Source: Chengkuizengella marina
GTDB taxonomy: Bacteria; Bacillota; Bacilli; Paenibacillales; KCTC-33759
Assembly: GCF_009910845.1 (NCBI RefSeq)
Contig: NZ_SIJB01000024.1
Span: forward strand, 1-64,000
Length of the DNA: 64,000 bases
Reading direction: 5' to 3'
A program made the translations under genes and the position numbers. The notes beneath the pieces were generated by a model. It did no database searches and had not been told where the DNA came from. It saw nothing but the letters and a program-made list of their open reading frames with translations. Of this stretch, positions 56,413 through 64,000 are shown one piece after another. The first letter of the stretch is position 1. The number at the start of each line of letters is the position of its first letter.

Positions 56413-57741
56413 ATGAAAAAGATATATGTGTTAGATACAAATGTTCTTTTACATGATCCAAATGCACTTTTTAACTTTTTAGAACATGATGTAATTGTTC
56501 CAGCTATTGTATTGGAGGAAATCGATTCTAAGAAAAGAAATGCAGATGAAATTGGAAGGAATGCTAGGTATGTATCGAGATTGTTAGATGGATTTAGAGA
56601 AAAAGGAAAACTTCAAGAAGGAATTTCATTAGAAAATGGTGGGCGACTAAAAGTAGAACTCAATCATCTTAGTTTTTTCAAAATGAAAAATACATTTGCT
56701 GAAATAACCAATGATAATCGTATATTGGCAGTAGCATTGAATTATAAATTAGAGGAGGAAGAAAAATCAAGTCCTAAATCTGTAGTATTAGTAAGCAAGG
56801 ACACTCTTGTAAGAATAAAAGCAGATGTTTTGGGAATAAAAGCAGAGGATTATTTATCTGATCGGATTGAAAAAACAACGGATTATACAGGTTACAATAC
56901 TTTGAATATACATCCTTCCATTATTGATGAGTTTTATACTTTCAGGAATATAACGATTGATCATTTAAAATTTAAACATAAATTAAATCCACATGAATTT
57001 GTCATATTAAAAGATGAGTTAGGGACTTCGAAATCAGCCCTTTTAAAAGTAGATGATCAAGTCAAAAAATTAGACGCTTTATATTTGAGTAATGATCCAA
57101 TTTGGGGAATTGCTGCAAGAAATGTGCAACAAAGAATGGTTTTAGAGTTATTATTAAATGATGATATTCCGCTTGTAACTATTACAGGTAGAGCAGGTAC
57201 GGGTAAAACTTTACTGGCACTTGCTTCCGGACTATTAAAAGTAGAAGATGAGAACAAATATAAAAAATTACTTATTGCAAGACCTGTTGTACCCATGGGT
57301 AAGGATTTAGGATATCTTCCAGGTGAGAAGGAAGAAAAATTACGACCTTGGATGCAACCTATTTATGATAATCTTGAATTCCTATTCAATACCAAAAAGT
57401 CAGGTGATTTAGATAAAATTTTAGCTGGATTAGGAAGTATTCAAGTTGAAGCATTAACCTATATACGAGGACGTTCAATTCCTAACCAGTTTATCATTAT
57501 TGATGAAGCTCAAAATTTGTCTAAACATGAAGTGAAAACCATATTATCACGTGTAGGTGAGGGAAGCAAAATTGTTCTAATGGGTGATCCTGAACAGATT
57601 GATCATCCTTATTTGGATGCTTCTAGTAATGGTTTAACACATGTAGTTGAAAGATTTAAAAATGAAGCGGTTAGTGGACACATTACTCTAAAAAAAGGGG
57701 AAAGATCACATTTAGCTCAACTAGCTACAGATTTATTATAA
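56413..57741 (+). CDS. ylaK: PIN-PhoH fusion (PhoH2, YlaK)
   Basis: 442 residues with an N-terminal PIN ribonuclease domain (about 1-135; YVLDTNVLLHDPNALF has the acidic residues, EEIDSKK another) and a C-terminal PhoH ATPase (Walker A GRAGTGKTLLALASG about 260-274; PVVPMGKDLGYLPG; FIIIDEAQNLS). PhoH2 proteins unwind and cleave RNA and resemble PIN-type toxin systems fused to a helicase. It differs from the YbeZ-type phoH at 27.9 kb, which lacks the PIN domain. GCGGAGGAG precedes the ATG. Confidence 0.95.
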   Translation: MKKIYVLDTNVLLHDPNALFNFLEHDVIVPAIVLEEIDSKKRNADEIGRNARYVSRLLDGFREKGKLQEGISLENGGRLKVELNHLSFFKMKNTFAEITNDNRILAVALNYKLEEEEKSSPKSVVLVSKDTLVRIKADVLGIKAEDYLSDRIEKTTDYTGYNTLNIHPSIIDEFYTFRNITIDHLKFKHKLNPHEFVILKDELGTSKSALLKVDDQVKKLDALYLSNDPIWGIAARNVQQRMVLELLLNDDIPLVTITGRAGTGKTLLALASGLLKVEDENKYKKLLIARPVVPMGKDLGYLPGEKEEKLRPWMQPIYDNLEFLFNTKKSGDLDKILAGLGSIQVEALTYIRGRSIPNQFIIIDEAQNLSKHEVKTILSRVGEGSKIVLMGDPEQIDHPYLDASSNGLTHVVERFKNEAVSGHITLKKGERSHLAQLATDLL

Positions 57742-57812
57742 TTTTCAATATAAATTTGTCCTACCTCCAGAAATGATAAGTTGTAACTTATATTAGGCCA
57801 ATTATGAATTAG

Positions 57813-57845
57813 TATCAGAAAGGGAGAATTTATCCCTTTCTGATA
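57813..57845. terminator. Bidirectional terminator
   Basis: A perfect 13-bp stem (tatcagaaaggga, 57813-57825, with tccctttctgata, 57833-57845) and a 7-base loop between the convergent phoH2 and hypothetical genes. Confidence 0.85.
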
Positions 57846-57851
57846 TTTAAT

Positions 57852-58331
57852 TTAGATGAATTTAATTTGACATTGATAAGCTTTTGAAATACCTAGTATT
57901 AATTCCTCTAGATGTTTTTCTACTGCATAGTACGTGATTTCATCTGAGTTGTACTCAGCTAACTTATGCTCTTCAATTTGATGAATGGCTTGACTAGTGC
58001 TAGATTCTTTATTTTCAGTAAAATAAAATATACTCGTTAGATTCTCGTATAAATAAGTATTTCCAAACTTACTAGTAAACCCAAAATCTGAGTAATGATT
58101 TGTTAGTTTTGCATCTTCTGGTAATAAATAAAGAGCACATGTTTCATAGTTGAGTTTAAATTGATTCATCACTTCAATAACAGATAGTAACTCATTTTTT
58201 GAGTTAACTATGAGAACTTCCTTATCTCTGTCAAATAAATTTGTTTTACTTGCTAATGATTTTACTACTTGAGCATAATAACCTGGTATTTTTCCCTCAG
58301 GTAAATTCATAATTACTGCATGTTTAATCAT
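57852..58331 (-). CDS. Hypothetical soluble protein
   Basis: 159 residues from the ATG at 58331; a GTG codon three bases upstream is closer to AAGGAG (5 bp) and less likely. No signal peptide or membrane segment. Features: MIKHAVIMNLPEGKIPGYYA at the start and a C-terminal helical stretch KHLEELILGISKAYQC. The sequence is mixed alpha/beta. I do not recognise it. It diverges from the solute-binding-like gene. Confidence 0.6.
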   Translation of the reverse strand: MIKHAVIMNLPEGKIPGYYAQVVKSLASKTNLFDRDKEVLIVNSKNELLSVIEVMNQFKLNYETCALYLLPEDAKLTNHYSDFGFTSKFGNTYLYENLTSIFYFTENKESSTSQAIHQIEEHKLAEYNSDEITYYAVEKHLEELILGISKAYQCQIKFI

Positions 58332-58464
58332 CACAATTTCTCCTTATTATGTAGGTTTCTTATGTATGATATCACTTTTACTATTATCCAATAAAACACA
58401 ATTTAACTCAATGTACATTTTTGTTATTATAGAAGTAAGTATGGTTACTATAGGGGAGAAACGG

Positions 58465-59655
58465 ATGTTAAATAAAAAGAGTCTATTTATGTATTTTGGA
58501 ATAATATTGATTTCCTTTAGTATAGTTACTTTCATTGGAGGTACAGAACCTAGCACAACAATGAATGAGAAAGAAACAAATGAAGAAGAAAGAACTATTT
58601 ACAATCAAAGAGACTTCCAATCAGCCAATATATTGGAGATTTCAGTTTTTCTTGATGAAATCCAGTTACAATTACTAAAGGAATTTAATATTAAATATGA
58701 AAAGAGTCATTCAGGAGTAAATATACGATTAAATTCTTACAATAAAGAACAAGCTTATGATAAGTATAAACAAGCATCACAAGTTGGGGCTGCTTCAGAT
58801 ATTATGTTATTGGATAATGATTGGATTAATGAATTTGCAGCAAATGGATACTTGATTCAATTGGATGAAATTATGAATAGTATGAATATTGAGTATCATA
58901 ATCTGCTACGTCATCAAACGAAATGGAATGGCTCTGACTGGGCAGTACCAATTGATTCAGATATATATGTCTGGGTATGGAATCCGGAACAACTAGAAAA
59001 AAAGGATGTATTAAAACCAGACAGATTAGAAAATTTACTTGAATTCATGGTTCTTTATCCAGAAAAAGTATATGTTGATCAAAATGATCCATACAGTTTG
59101 CTTCAAATCATCTCAATGTTAAATACTTCACAAAAACAAAGATCATCCGTTGAAAGTGAGCACTTAAAGATACAATTGGACATTATTTCTAAACTTGCAG
59201 CTGCTGAAAATTCATGGGAGTCAATAAAAAATGGAGATATACTGTTTAAATTAACGACATTAAAAGATTTTTATAATCATGGGAATGATGAATTTGAATA
59301 TGCACCTATATATTTAGAAACTGAATTTATGAATGCATCACCAGTAGGAGGAGGAGTAATCAAAGGAAGTAGCTTTGTCGTTTCATCAAATACGAAAGTC
59401 CAAAAAGAAGCCTTTGAATGGCTTCAGACGCTTCTTTTAGATTCATATTATTCAAAGATTTTTATTAATAATAATCGAGTAGATGACATTCAACTTGAAG
59501 TTTTGAAAGCTTTAAAACCTAATCCAAATTTGCCAGATCAGTTAAGTAGATTTATACAAGATCTAAATCAATTAAATCATGAAGGTCAAATGAATTTTTT
59601 AGAACAACATTCAGATCTTTGGACTTCACAATGGATGGGGTATGATCAAAACTAA
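58465..59655 (+). CDS. Extracellular solute-binding-like protein
   Basis: 396 residues from the ATG at 58465, which follows TAGGGGAG; an upstream frame extension to 58366 lacks a site. A hydrophobic segment (residues about 8-25) directs export, but no lipobox cysteine is seen (FIGGTEPS), unlike most Gram-positive binding proteins. The body resembles ABC sugar-binding proteins: GAASDIMLLDNDWINEFAAN (about 111-130), then YLIQLDEIM, and WAVPIDSDIYVWVWNPEQL. No permease or ATPase gene is adjacent. It ends 5 bp from the convergent coiled-coil gene. Confidence 0.72.
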   Translation: MLNKKSLFMYFGIILISFSIVTFIGGTEPSTTMNEKETNEEERTIYNQRDFQSANILEISVFLDEIQLQLLKEFNIKYEKSHSGVNIRLNSYNKEQAYDKYKQASQVGAASDIMLLDNDWINEFAANGYLIQLDEIMNSMNIEYHNLLRHQTKWNGSDWAVPIDSDIYVWVWNPEQLEKKDVLKPDRLENLLEFMVLYPEKVYVDQNDPYSLLQIISMLNTSQKQRSSVESEHLKIQLDIISKLAAAENSWESIKNGDILFKLTTLKDFYNHGNDEFEYAPIYLETEFMNASPVGGGVIKGSSFVVSSNTKVQKEAFEWLQTLLLDSYYSKIFINNNRVDDIQLEVLKALKPNPNLPDQLSRFIQDLNQLNHEGQMNFLEQHSDLWTSQWMGYDQN

Positions 59656-59660
59656 TAACT

Positions 59661-60749
59661 TTAGTTTAGTAAATTTAGAAATATTTTAAGATTGCCATCA
59701 TTTAATTCAATTTCTTCTGCCTCAACAAATGAGGCTATTTTTTTTGGATAAAAAGCTAAATCAAACTCTTCTTCCAATGCTTTAATTGTTGTGTCAGGTA
59801 ATAAGAAATCGTTATATTGCAATTCATTAACTTGGAATTGTATGATGTTTTCGGGCTTAACCACTATTTGATACAAACCAGATAATTTGATATTGATATT
59901 TTCATTTGTTCCATAAGCAACAATCTCATCTTTTTTGAATTCAAATTGAAAAGGTTCAAACAAAGGATCTTGTTTTCTTAGGAATTCATTGAGTTCATCG
60001 TCTGTGATTTGAAAAACAAATTGGAGTCCATTTAATTGAAGGTGTTGCTTATTATCTGTTAGGATATCGGGTAAATTTTGCATTGCATTAGCTAGAGCTT
60101 GAAAATATGTTTTAAAAATCGGTAAACCTTCTTTTTCCCAAGCCATTGTTAGTTGTTCAATCTGTTCTAAAATACTTTCTCCATCTTCTAACTGTTGTAT
60201 TTCATCATCTAGTTCTTGTTGCAAAGAGATTAAACGTTCTTTTTCTAAAACAAGTGCATTCTTAATATGAATTAGTTCTTTTTTAGTTTCTAATAATTCA
60301 ACATATAGAACTTGAAGTTTATCATAATCACTTTGGAAATCAGATAAGATTTTTTGATCTCTTGAAACAATTGCTTGCATAAATTCAAGTACTGATAGAG
60401 CTTCTGATATAGATTCACTTGAAAATAAAAGATGGATTAAATCATCTCGTTCTTTTGTATAGTATTTTTTTAATACTTCTCCTGATTTTTCTCTGCTTTT
60501 TTCTACCAATTTATTTTGTGTTATTATGTTAGTTTCTGTTACTGAAATCGCTTTTTCAACTTCTTGTTCTTTTATGTTTAACCTTTCAAGCTCTTGGTCT
60601 ATTTCAAATATAGTTAGTCCCTTTTCAAGCAATTTTTTTGTTTCATCTAAGGAGAGATCATCCGTTTGCAAAGCATAAGATAGATTTGAATAGTAAAAAG
60701 ATAAAAAGATGCATAAATAAAAGATTAGTATTTTTTTTGAAAATTGCAT
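59661..60749 (-). CDS. Secreted coiled-coil protein
   Basis: 362 residues. Signal peptide at about 1-26 (ILIFYLCIFLSFYYSNLSYA). Residues about 32-210 form long coiled coils (EIDQELERLNIKEQEVEKAI and later LVLEKERLISLQQELDDEIQ), like the N-terminal part of PcsB/CwlO-type hydrolase regulators. The C-terminal 150 residues are a beta-rich domain (LQLNGLQFVFQITDDELNEF) without recognisable catalytic residues. AGGAGAAC precedes the ATG. It may regulate or scaffold envelope enzymes; no enzyme domain is present. Confidence 0.68.
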   Translation of the reverse strand: MQFSKKILIFYLCIFLSFYYSNLSYALQTDDLSLDETKKLLEKGLTIFEIDQELERLNIKEQEVEKAISVTETNIITQNKLVEKSREKSGEVLKKYYTKERDDLIHLLFSSESISEALSVLEFMQAIVSRDQKILSDFQSDYDKLQVLYVELLETKKELIHIKNALVLEKERLISLQQELDDEIQQLEDGESILEQIEQLTMAWEKEGLPIFKTYFQALANAMQNLPDILTDNKQHLQLNGLQFVFQITDDELNEFLRKQDPLFEPFQFEFKKDEIVAYGTNENINIKLSGLYQIVVKPENIIQFQVNELQYNDFLLPDTTIKALEEEFDLAFYPKKIASFVEAEEIELNDGNLKIFLNLLN

Positions 60750-60835
60750 AAAAGTTCTCCTCCATATCTATCCTACATAGTATATCATTTATATGATTAT
60801 TTTGATGATAAGATGATTGTATCCAATAAATAAAA

Positions 60836-60882
60836 TGCCCATTTAGAATGAACAAAAATGTCTTGTTCAGTCCAAATGGGCA
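60836..60882 (-). terminator. Terminator of the lipoprotein gene
   Basis: A large hairpin pairing tgcccattt and aaatgggca (60836-60882), with an inner tgaacaa/ttgttca helix. On the minus strand it is followed by TTTTATTTA. It lies between the lipoprotein gene and the coiled-coil gene, so the latter needs its own promoter or readthrough. Confidence 0.8.
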
Positions 60883-60896
60883 ATACAAAAAAATGC

Positions 60897-62183
60897 CTAT
60901 TTCATTTTTTGAATTTTCCATTCTGAATCTACCTTATTTATTGTAAATGTAAATCCACTCATTAAAGGTTTTTGGTCTGGATTGGTTTCATCAAGGGATT
61001 CGTATAATATACCAACATTAAAAGAATTTCCTGATTTATTTTTAAATTGAAGGTCTTCAACTTGTATAAAACGATATATTTTGTTCTGAATCAGTTCCCA
61101 GCCTTTTTCTGCATTTTTTTCAGAAGAAAATGTTGAGAAAAACTGGTCTTTATTTTTTTCATTTATTGCTTTTAAATTATTGTTAATTAGTGTCATAATT
61201 TTTTGTTCTGGAGATTGATCAATATAATGACTTTCAGGAATGAATATTCCAGGTTCAAATGTAAACTGTGGCAATTGTTCTAACTCATTCAAATATGTAA
61301 AAAAGTCAAATAGTGGTAATGTTTTTTCTGGTGTTTTGATTTTTGAATCAGAGTTGAGATTGCTAATCATTTGATGATGAATAGTTAGTGCCTGATCCAT
61401 CAAATTCAATTTTAAATCTTGGTCCGTAATCTCACCGTTTGCATTCATCACAAAAGTGATTACACTTGATTGGGTTTCCTCGGAATCAGTATTTTCTAGA
61501 GAAAGATAGGAATTTAAAGTTGCTTCAAGATTTGTATGTATATCATTTGGAATGATTTCTTTCATTTCGGCTATTAAAAATTCTTTTACAACTAACATTA
61601 AATTTTGTTGAGATACTTCTATTTCAATAATTTTTTGTTCTTCAAGTTCTTCCTTTGATTCAACACTTTTATCCTTAAACATTTTCGCATCTGTTATTTT
61701 TACTAATTCCAATAAAAATTGTGTATACATCGACTGTTCATAATTTAAGTCTGTATTTTTTAGTAACTCATTTTTATCTGCTTCAAAAAATTCATTTTCA
61801 GGATTAATAGATGGTATACTAAAAAATAATTTGTCATTTGTAATAATAATAGGTACATTTAAAGAAGACTGATTTGATTCAAATAATGCGCTTATTTCAA
61901 TAGAGTCATCTACAATTTTACCATCCCAACTAAGTTGTCCATTTTGTGAAAAACTTTGTAGTAAGCTGTAAAATGGATTGGATTCATTTGAAGGCAATTG
62001 CAAATGAAGCTTTGTGTTACCACTAAATGTAACGTTAGAGAAATTGCTCTCCTGCTTCAAGGAGGTTTCTACTTCGTTTTTTAATGCTTCATTTTGTGAG
62101 GTGCAGCCTGATATGAATAGAATGAATAAAATAAAAGTGCTAAAAAGAGTTAAAAATAAAATATTTTGACGATTTTTTCTCAT
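60897..62183 (-). CDS. Putative lipoprotein
   Basis: 428 residues with a lipoprotein signal peptide (about 1-27, ending ISGC; Cys 27). The middle is an alternating beta/helix body (FSGNTKLHLQLPSNES, and VITFVMNANGEITDQDLKLN), reminiscent of LppX/LolA-like folds. The last 110 residues (about 315-428) resemble an NTF2-like domain (KIMTLINNNLKAINEKNKDQ, GFTFTINKVDSEWKIQKM). GAAGGAGAA precedes the ATG. It diverges from the midA-like gene. Function unknown; the domain calls are tentative. Confidence 0.68.
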   Translation of the reverse strand: MRKNRQNILFLTLFSTFILFILFISGCTSQNEALKNEVETSLKQESNFSNVTFSGNTKLHLQLPSNESNPFYSLLQSFSQNGQLSWDGKIVDDSIEISALFESNQSSLNVPIIITNDKLFFSIPSINPENEFFEADKNELLKNTDLNYEQSMYTQFLLELVKITDAKMFKDKSVESKEELEEQKIIEIEVSQQNLMLVVKEFLIAEMKEIIPNDIHTNLEATLNSYLSLENTDSEETQSSVITFVMNANGEITDQDLKLNLMDQALTIHHQMISNLNSDSKIKTPEKTLPLFDFFTYLNELEQLPQFTFEPGIFIPESHYIDQSPEQKIMTLINNNLKAINEKNKDQFFSTFSSEKNAEKGWELIQNKIYRFIQVEDLQFKNKSGNSFNVGILYESLDETNPDQKPLMSGFTFTINKVDSEWKIQKMK

Positions 62184-62316
62184 ATAATATTATTCTCCTT
62201 CTTTATGTAATGAATCCATTGTATGAATAGTTTCTATTATAACATAAGACTGACTTAGAAGGGATAAAACAAACAGATGATTTTAATTTTTAAATCTTAT
62301 TAAGGGAGTATATTTT

Positions 62317-63429
62317 ATGACTAATTTGGGTTGTTTACCTTTAGTTGAAATCATTAAAAAAAAAATAAATAACAGTGAAATGAAAGCTATTACATTTTAT
62401 GATTATATGTCTTTATGTTTATACCATGAACAGTATGGCTACTATGTTAGGAACCAGACCAAAATTGGTAAAGAAGGTGACTTTTATACAAGTTCTTCAG
62501 TTGGGACAATCATGGGAGAAATGCTTGCTAGTTACATTTCCAATCAAACCCAAACAAAAGACGAGCACAATATTACATTAGTTGAATGGGGAGGCGGAAC
62601 TGGCAGATTAGCCAAACAAGTATTAGATGATTTACAAGATAATCACTTTGAACTATATGAGCGTATAAAATTTATTTCTATAGAAGAAAGTGATTATCAC
62701 AAACAAATTCAATCAAATTCTTTAATAGAACATCTGGGGAAAGTACATTTTGTCACAGGTGAAGAGTGGTTAAGTGAGAAGCATACTGAAAATGTAATTC
62801 TATTCAGCAATGAACTTTTGGATGCATTTCCAGTTCATCGCTTGATTTATGATCACGAGAAATATTATGAAGTATTTGTTGGTTGGGACGAGCAATCTCA
62901 ACAATTTATTGAAAAATACTTAGAATGTACAGATCCACTTTTACTAGCTTATATAGAAAATCAAAATTTACAACTGAACCAAGGGCAAAAATTTGAAATT
63001 AACTTAGCTGCAACGGAGTGGTTGAGAAAGTTGATGAATAGTATAACTTCAGCAACGATTATTACCATTGATTATGGAGATTTAAAAGATGAGATATATG
63101 CAGCGTACCGAATGGAAGGTACACTAATGTGTTATTTTAAACATCAAGCTTCACAGCAGCCCTTTCATCATATTGGAGAACAGGATATTACTTCACACGT
63201 TAATTTTTCTGCTTGTATCTTAGTAGGTAAAGATATGGGATTTAGTCATAGTTACATGACACAGAAAGAATTTTTATTTCAATCAGGGATTTTAAATAAA
63301 TTACAGCAGCATAACATCACTGACCCTTTTCACCCTATTGTAAAAAAAAATAGAACGATAAGGCAATTGTTATTAAGTGATCAAATGAGTGAATTATTTA
63401 AAGTATTAATTCAAAAAAAAGATGTGTAG
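62317..63429 (+). CDS. Class I SAM-dependent methyltransferase, MidA/NDUFAF7 family
   Basis: 370-residue DUF185/COG1565 methyltransferase. TFYDYMSLCLYHEQYGYY (about residues 27-44), GDFYTSSSVGTIMGEMLA (about 54-71) and VEWGGGTGRLAKQVL (about 89-103, the SAM-binding loop) are family hallmarks, as is FSNELLDAFPVHRLIY (about 166-181). The family includes mitochondrial NDUFAF7, an arginine methyltransferase for complex I; bacterial substrates are unknown. GGGAG precedes the ATG. Confidence 0.9.
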   Translation: MTNLGCLPLVEIIKKKINNSEMKAITFYDYMSLCLYHEQYGYYVRNQTKIGKEGDFYTSSSVGTIMGEMLASYISNQTQTKDEHNITLVEWGGGTGRLAKQVLDDLQDNHFELYERIKFISIEESDYHKQIQSNSLIEHLGKVHFVTGEEWLSEKHTENVILFSNELLDAFPVHRLIYDHEKYYEVFVGWDEQSQQFIEKYLECTDPLLLAYIENQNLQLNQGQKFEINLAATEWLRKLMNSITSATIITIDYGDLKDEIYAAYRMEGTLMCYFKHQASQQPFHHIGEQDITSHVNFSACILVGKDMGFSHSYMTQKEFLFQSGILNKLQQHNITDPFHPIVKKNRTIRQLLLSDQMSELFKVLIQKKDV

Positions 63430-63437
63430 AAGCAAAA

Positions 63438-63460
63438 AGGGATAGCTAGAAGCTATCCCT
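63438..63460. terminator. Bidirectional terminator
   Basis: A perfect 10-bp stem (agggatagct, 63438-63447, with agctatccct, 63451-63460). On the minus strand a T run follows, which favours the DUF2626 gene; on the plus strand the trailing sequence is weakly T-rich. Confidence 0.8.
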
Positions 63461-63494
63461 AATCTATAATTACTTTTAATAAAGACACACGAGA

Positions 63495-63728
63495 TTAATA
63501 AAGGGGCATTTTAAAGAAAGACCAATAAGTTATTCCGATACCTGCTACTAATAAATATCCCCAAAAGATCAATATGTATGCTTTTTCAGATAAATTCATA
63601 TATCCTAATAAAACAAATACAGCTGTTTGAGCAAATGATATTAAAGCTAACTCAACCATATGACCAGCTAATGCCATTAAACCAATTGCTAAAGTCCAAA
63701 AACCCATGACACGATACATTCTTGGCAT
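63495..63728 (-). CDS. DUF2626 family membrane protein
   Basis: 77 residues that match my recollection of the DUF2626 family (YqgY in Bacillus). MPRMYRVMGFWTLAIGLMAL begins it; three membrane segments follow (about 8-24, 28-46, 50-70) around YMNLSEKAYILIFWGYLL. AAAGGGGGATG lies before the ATG. It is convergent to the methyltransferase gene. Function unknown. Confidence 0.8.
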   Translation of the reverse strand: MPRMYRVMGFWTLAIGLMALAGHMVELALISFAQTAVFVLLGYMNLSEKAYILIFWGYLLVAGIGITYWSFFKMPLY

Positions 63729-64000
63729 ACATCATCCCCCTTTCCGTTTGCAAACTCACTCCAATATATCATAAATTATAAGGTTTTTAAACCTCCATGT
63801 AAACTACACAAAATTGACGAAAATAGTAACAATCTTTGAATTTAAAACAATAAGTACTTTTTTAAGCTTATGCCAACTCATTTTTTAATTTTTTGGATAT
63901 ACTTTTGAACAACCTCTATTAGATGATTATAGTTTGACCAGATATCAAAAAAATATGTATGAGGTTGAAAAAAATTGGTAATACCAAATAGTATCAAACA
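63729..64000. other. Non-coding end of window
   Basis: No complete gene is visible. At 63889-63981 an open stretch of 30 codons without a start (FFGYTFEQPLLDDYSLTRYQ and onward) ends in TAA and has protein-like composition, but nothing upstream connects to it in frame. Confidence 0.4.

Noticed and set aside
56413-57741. Toxin-antitoxin locus based on the PIN domain
   Set aside because: The PIN domain is fused to a PhoH ATPase, and no small antitoxin frame was seen directly upstream; the divergent ylaJ is a spore lipoprotein.

Overview
The window is AT-rich and looks chromosomal, from a spore-forming member of the Bacillota (Bacillales). The gene order rpsU-yqeY-nfeD-floA-yqfC-yqfD-phoH-pgpH-ybeY-dgkA-cdd-era-yqzL-recO-glyQ-glyS-yqxD-dnaG-sigA-trmK-yqfO is the Bacillus/Paenibacillus housekeeping backbone, and typA-ylaH and ylaJ-ylaK (phoH2) neighbourhoods also occur. 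Sporulation genes (yqfC, yqfD, ylaJ), a T-box leader on glyQS and a yybP-ykoY riboswitch fit the same group. A class A-like RNase P RNA and several small gene families point to the Paenibacillaceae side rather than to Bacillus proper; that placement is inference.

Layout. 0-4.6 kb: carbon-starvation transporter cstA, a small cory-CC-star protein, an ArsA/Get3-like ATPase, a tiny membrane protein, and a convergent Na/Pi cotransporter with a structured leader. 4.8-12.1 kb: addB-addA, the recombination helicase-nuclease. 12.2-21.7 kb: an accessory stretch with a repeat-rich coat-like protein, glpK, two GT2 glycosyltransferases separated by a decayed second glpK tail, a Cys-rich protein with a 41-residue partner, a beta-helix protein, a dienoyl-CoA reductase-like SDR and an ACT-domain malic enzyme. 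21.9-43.6 kb: the backbone for translation, membrane organisation, sporulation, RNA processing, cell wall, DNA repair, replication and the housekeeping sigma factor.

43.7-64 kb: rnpB, a subtilase, ypuI, a DUF1540 protein, a small membrane protein, a cysteine desulfurase-thiI sulfur-transfer pair, two divergent TerC-family metal transporters (one under a Mn2+-type riboswitch with a visible terminator), a LiaF/LiaI-like membrane protein, typA, ylaH, a flavin-split-barrel protein, ylaJ, PIN-PhoH, a group of poorly known secreted proteins (solute-binding-like, coiled-coil, lipoprotein), a MidA-type methyltransferase and a DUF2626 protein.

I found no tRNA, CRISPR array, insertion sequence or prophage. 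The best second-look items are the class A-like rnpB, the probable ATT start of yqxD, the glpK relic, the Mn2+ riboswitch between two divergent terC genes, the possible competing-hairpin leader of the Na/Pi cotransporter, the cstA/cory-CC-star/ArsA-like cluster, and a possible spore-surface decoration locus at 12.2-19.2 kb. Starts were moved from the longest open frame wherever a Shine-Dalgarno sequence or family alignment clearly supported another codon.
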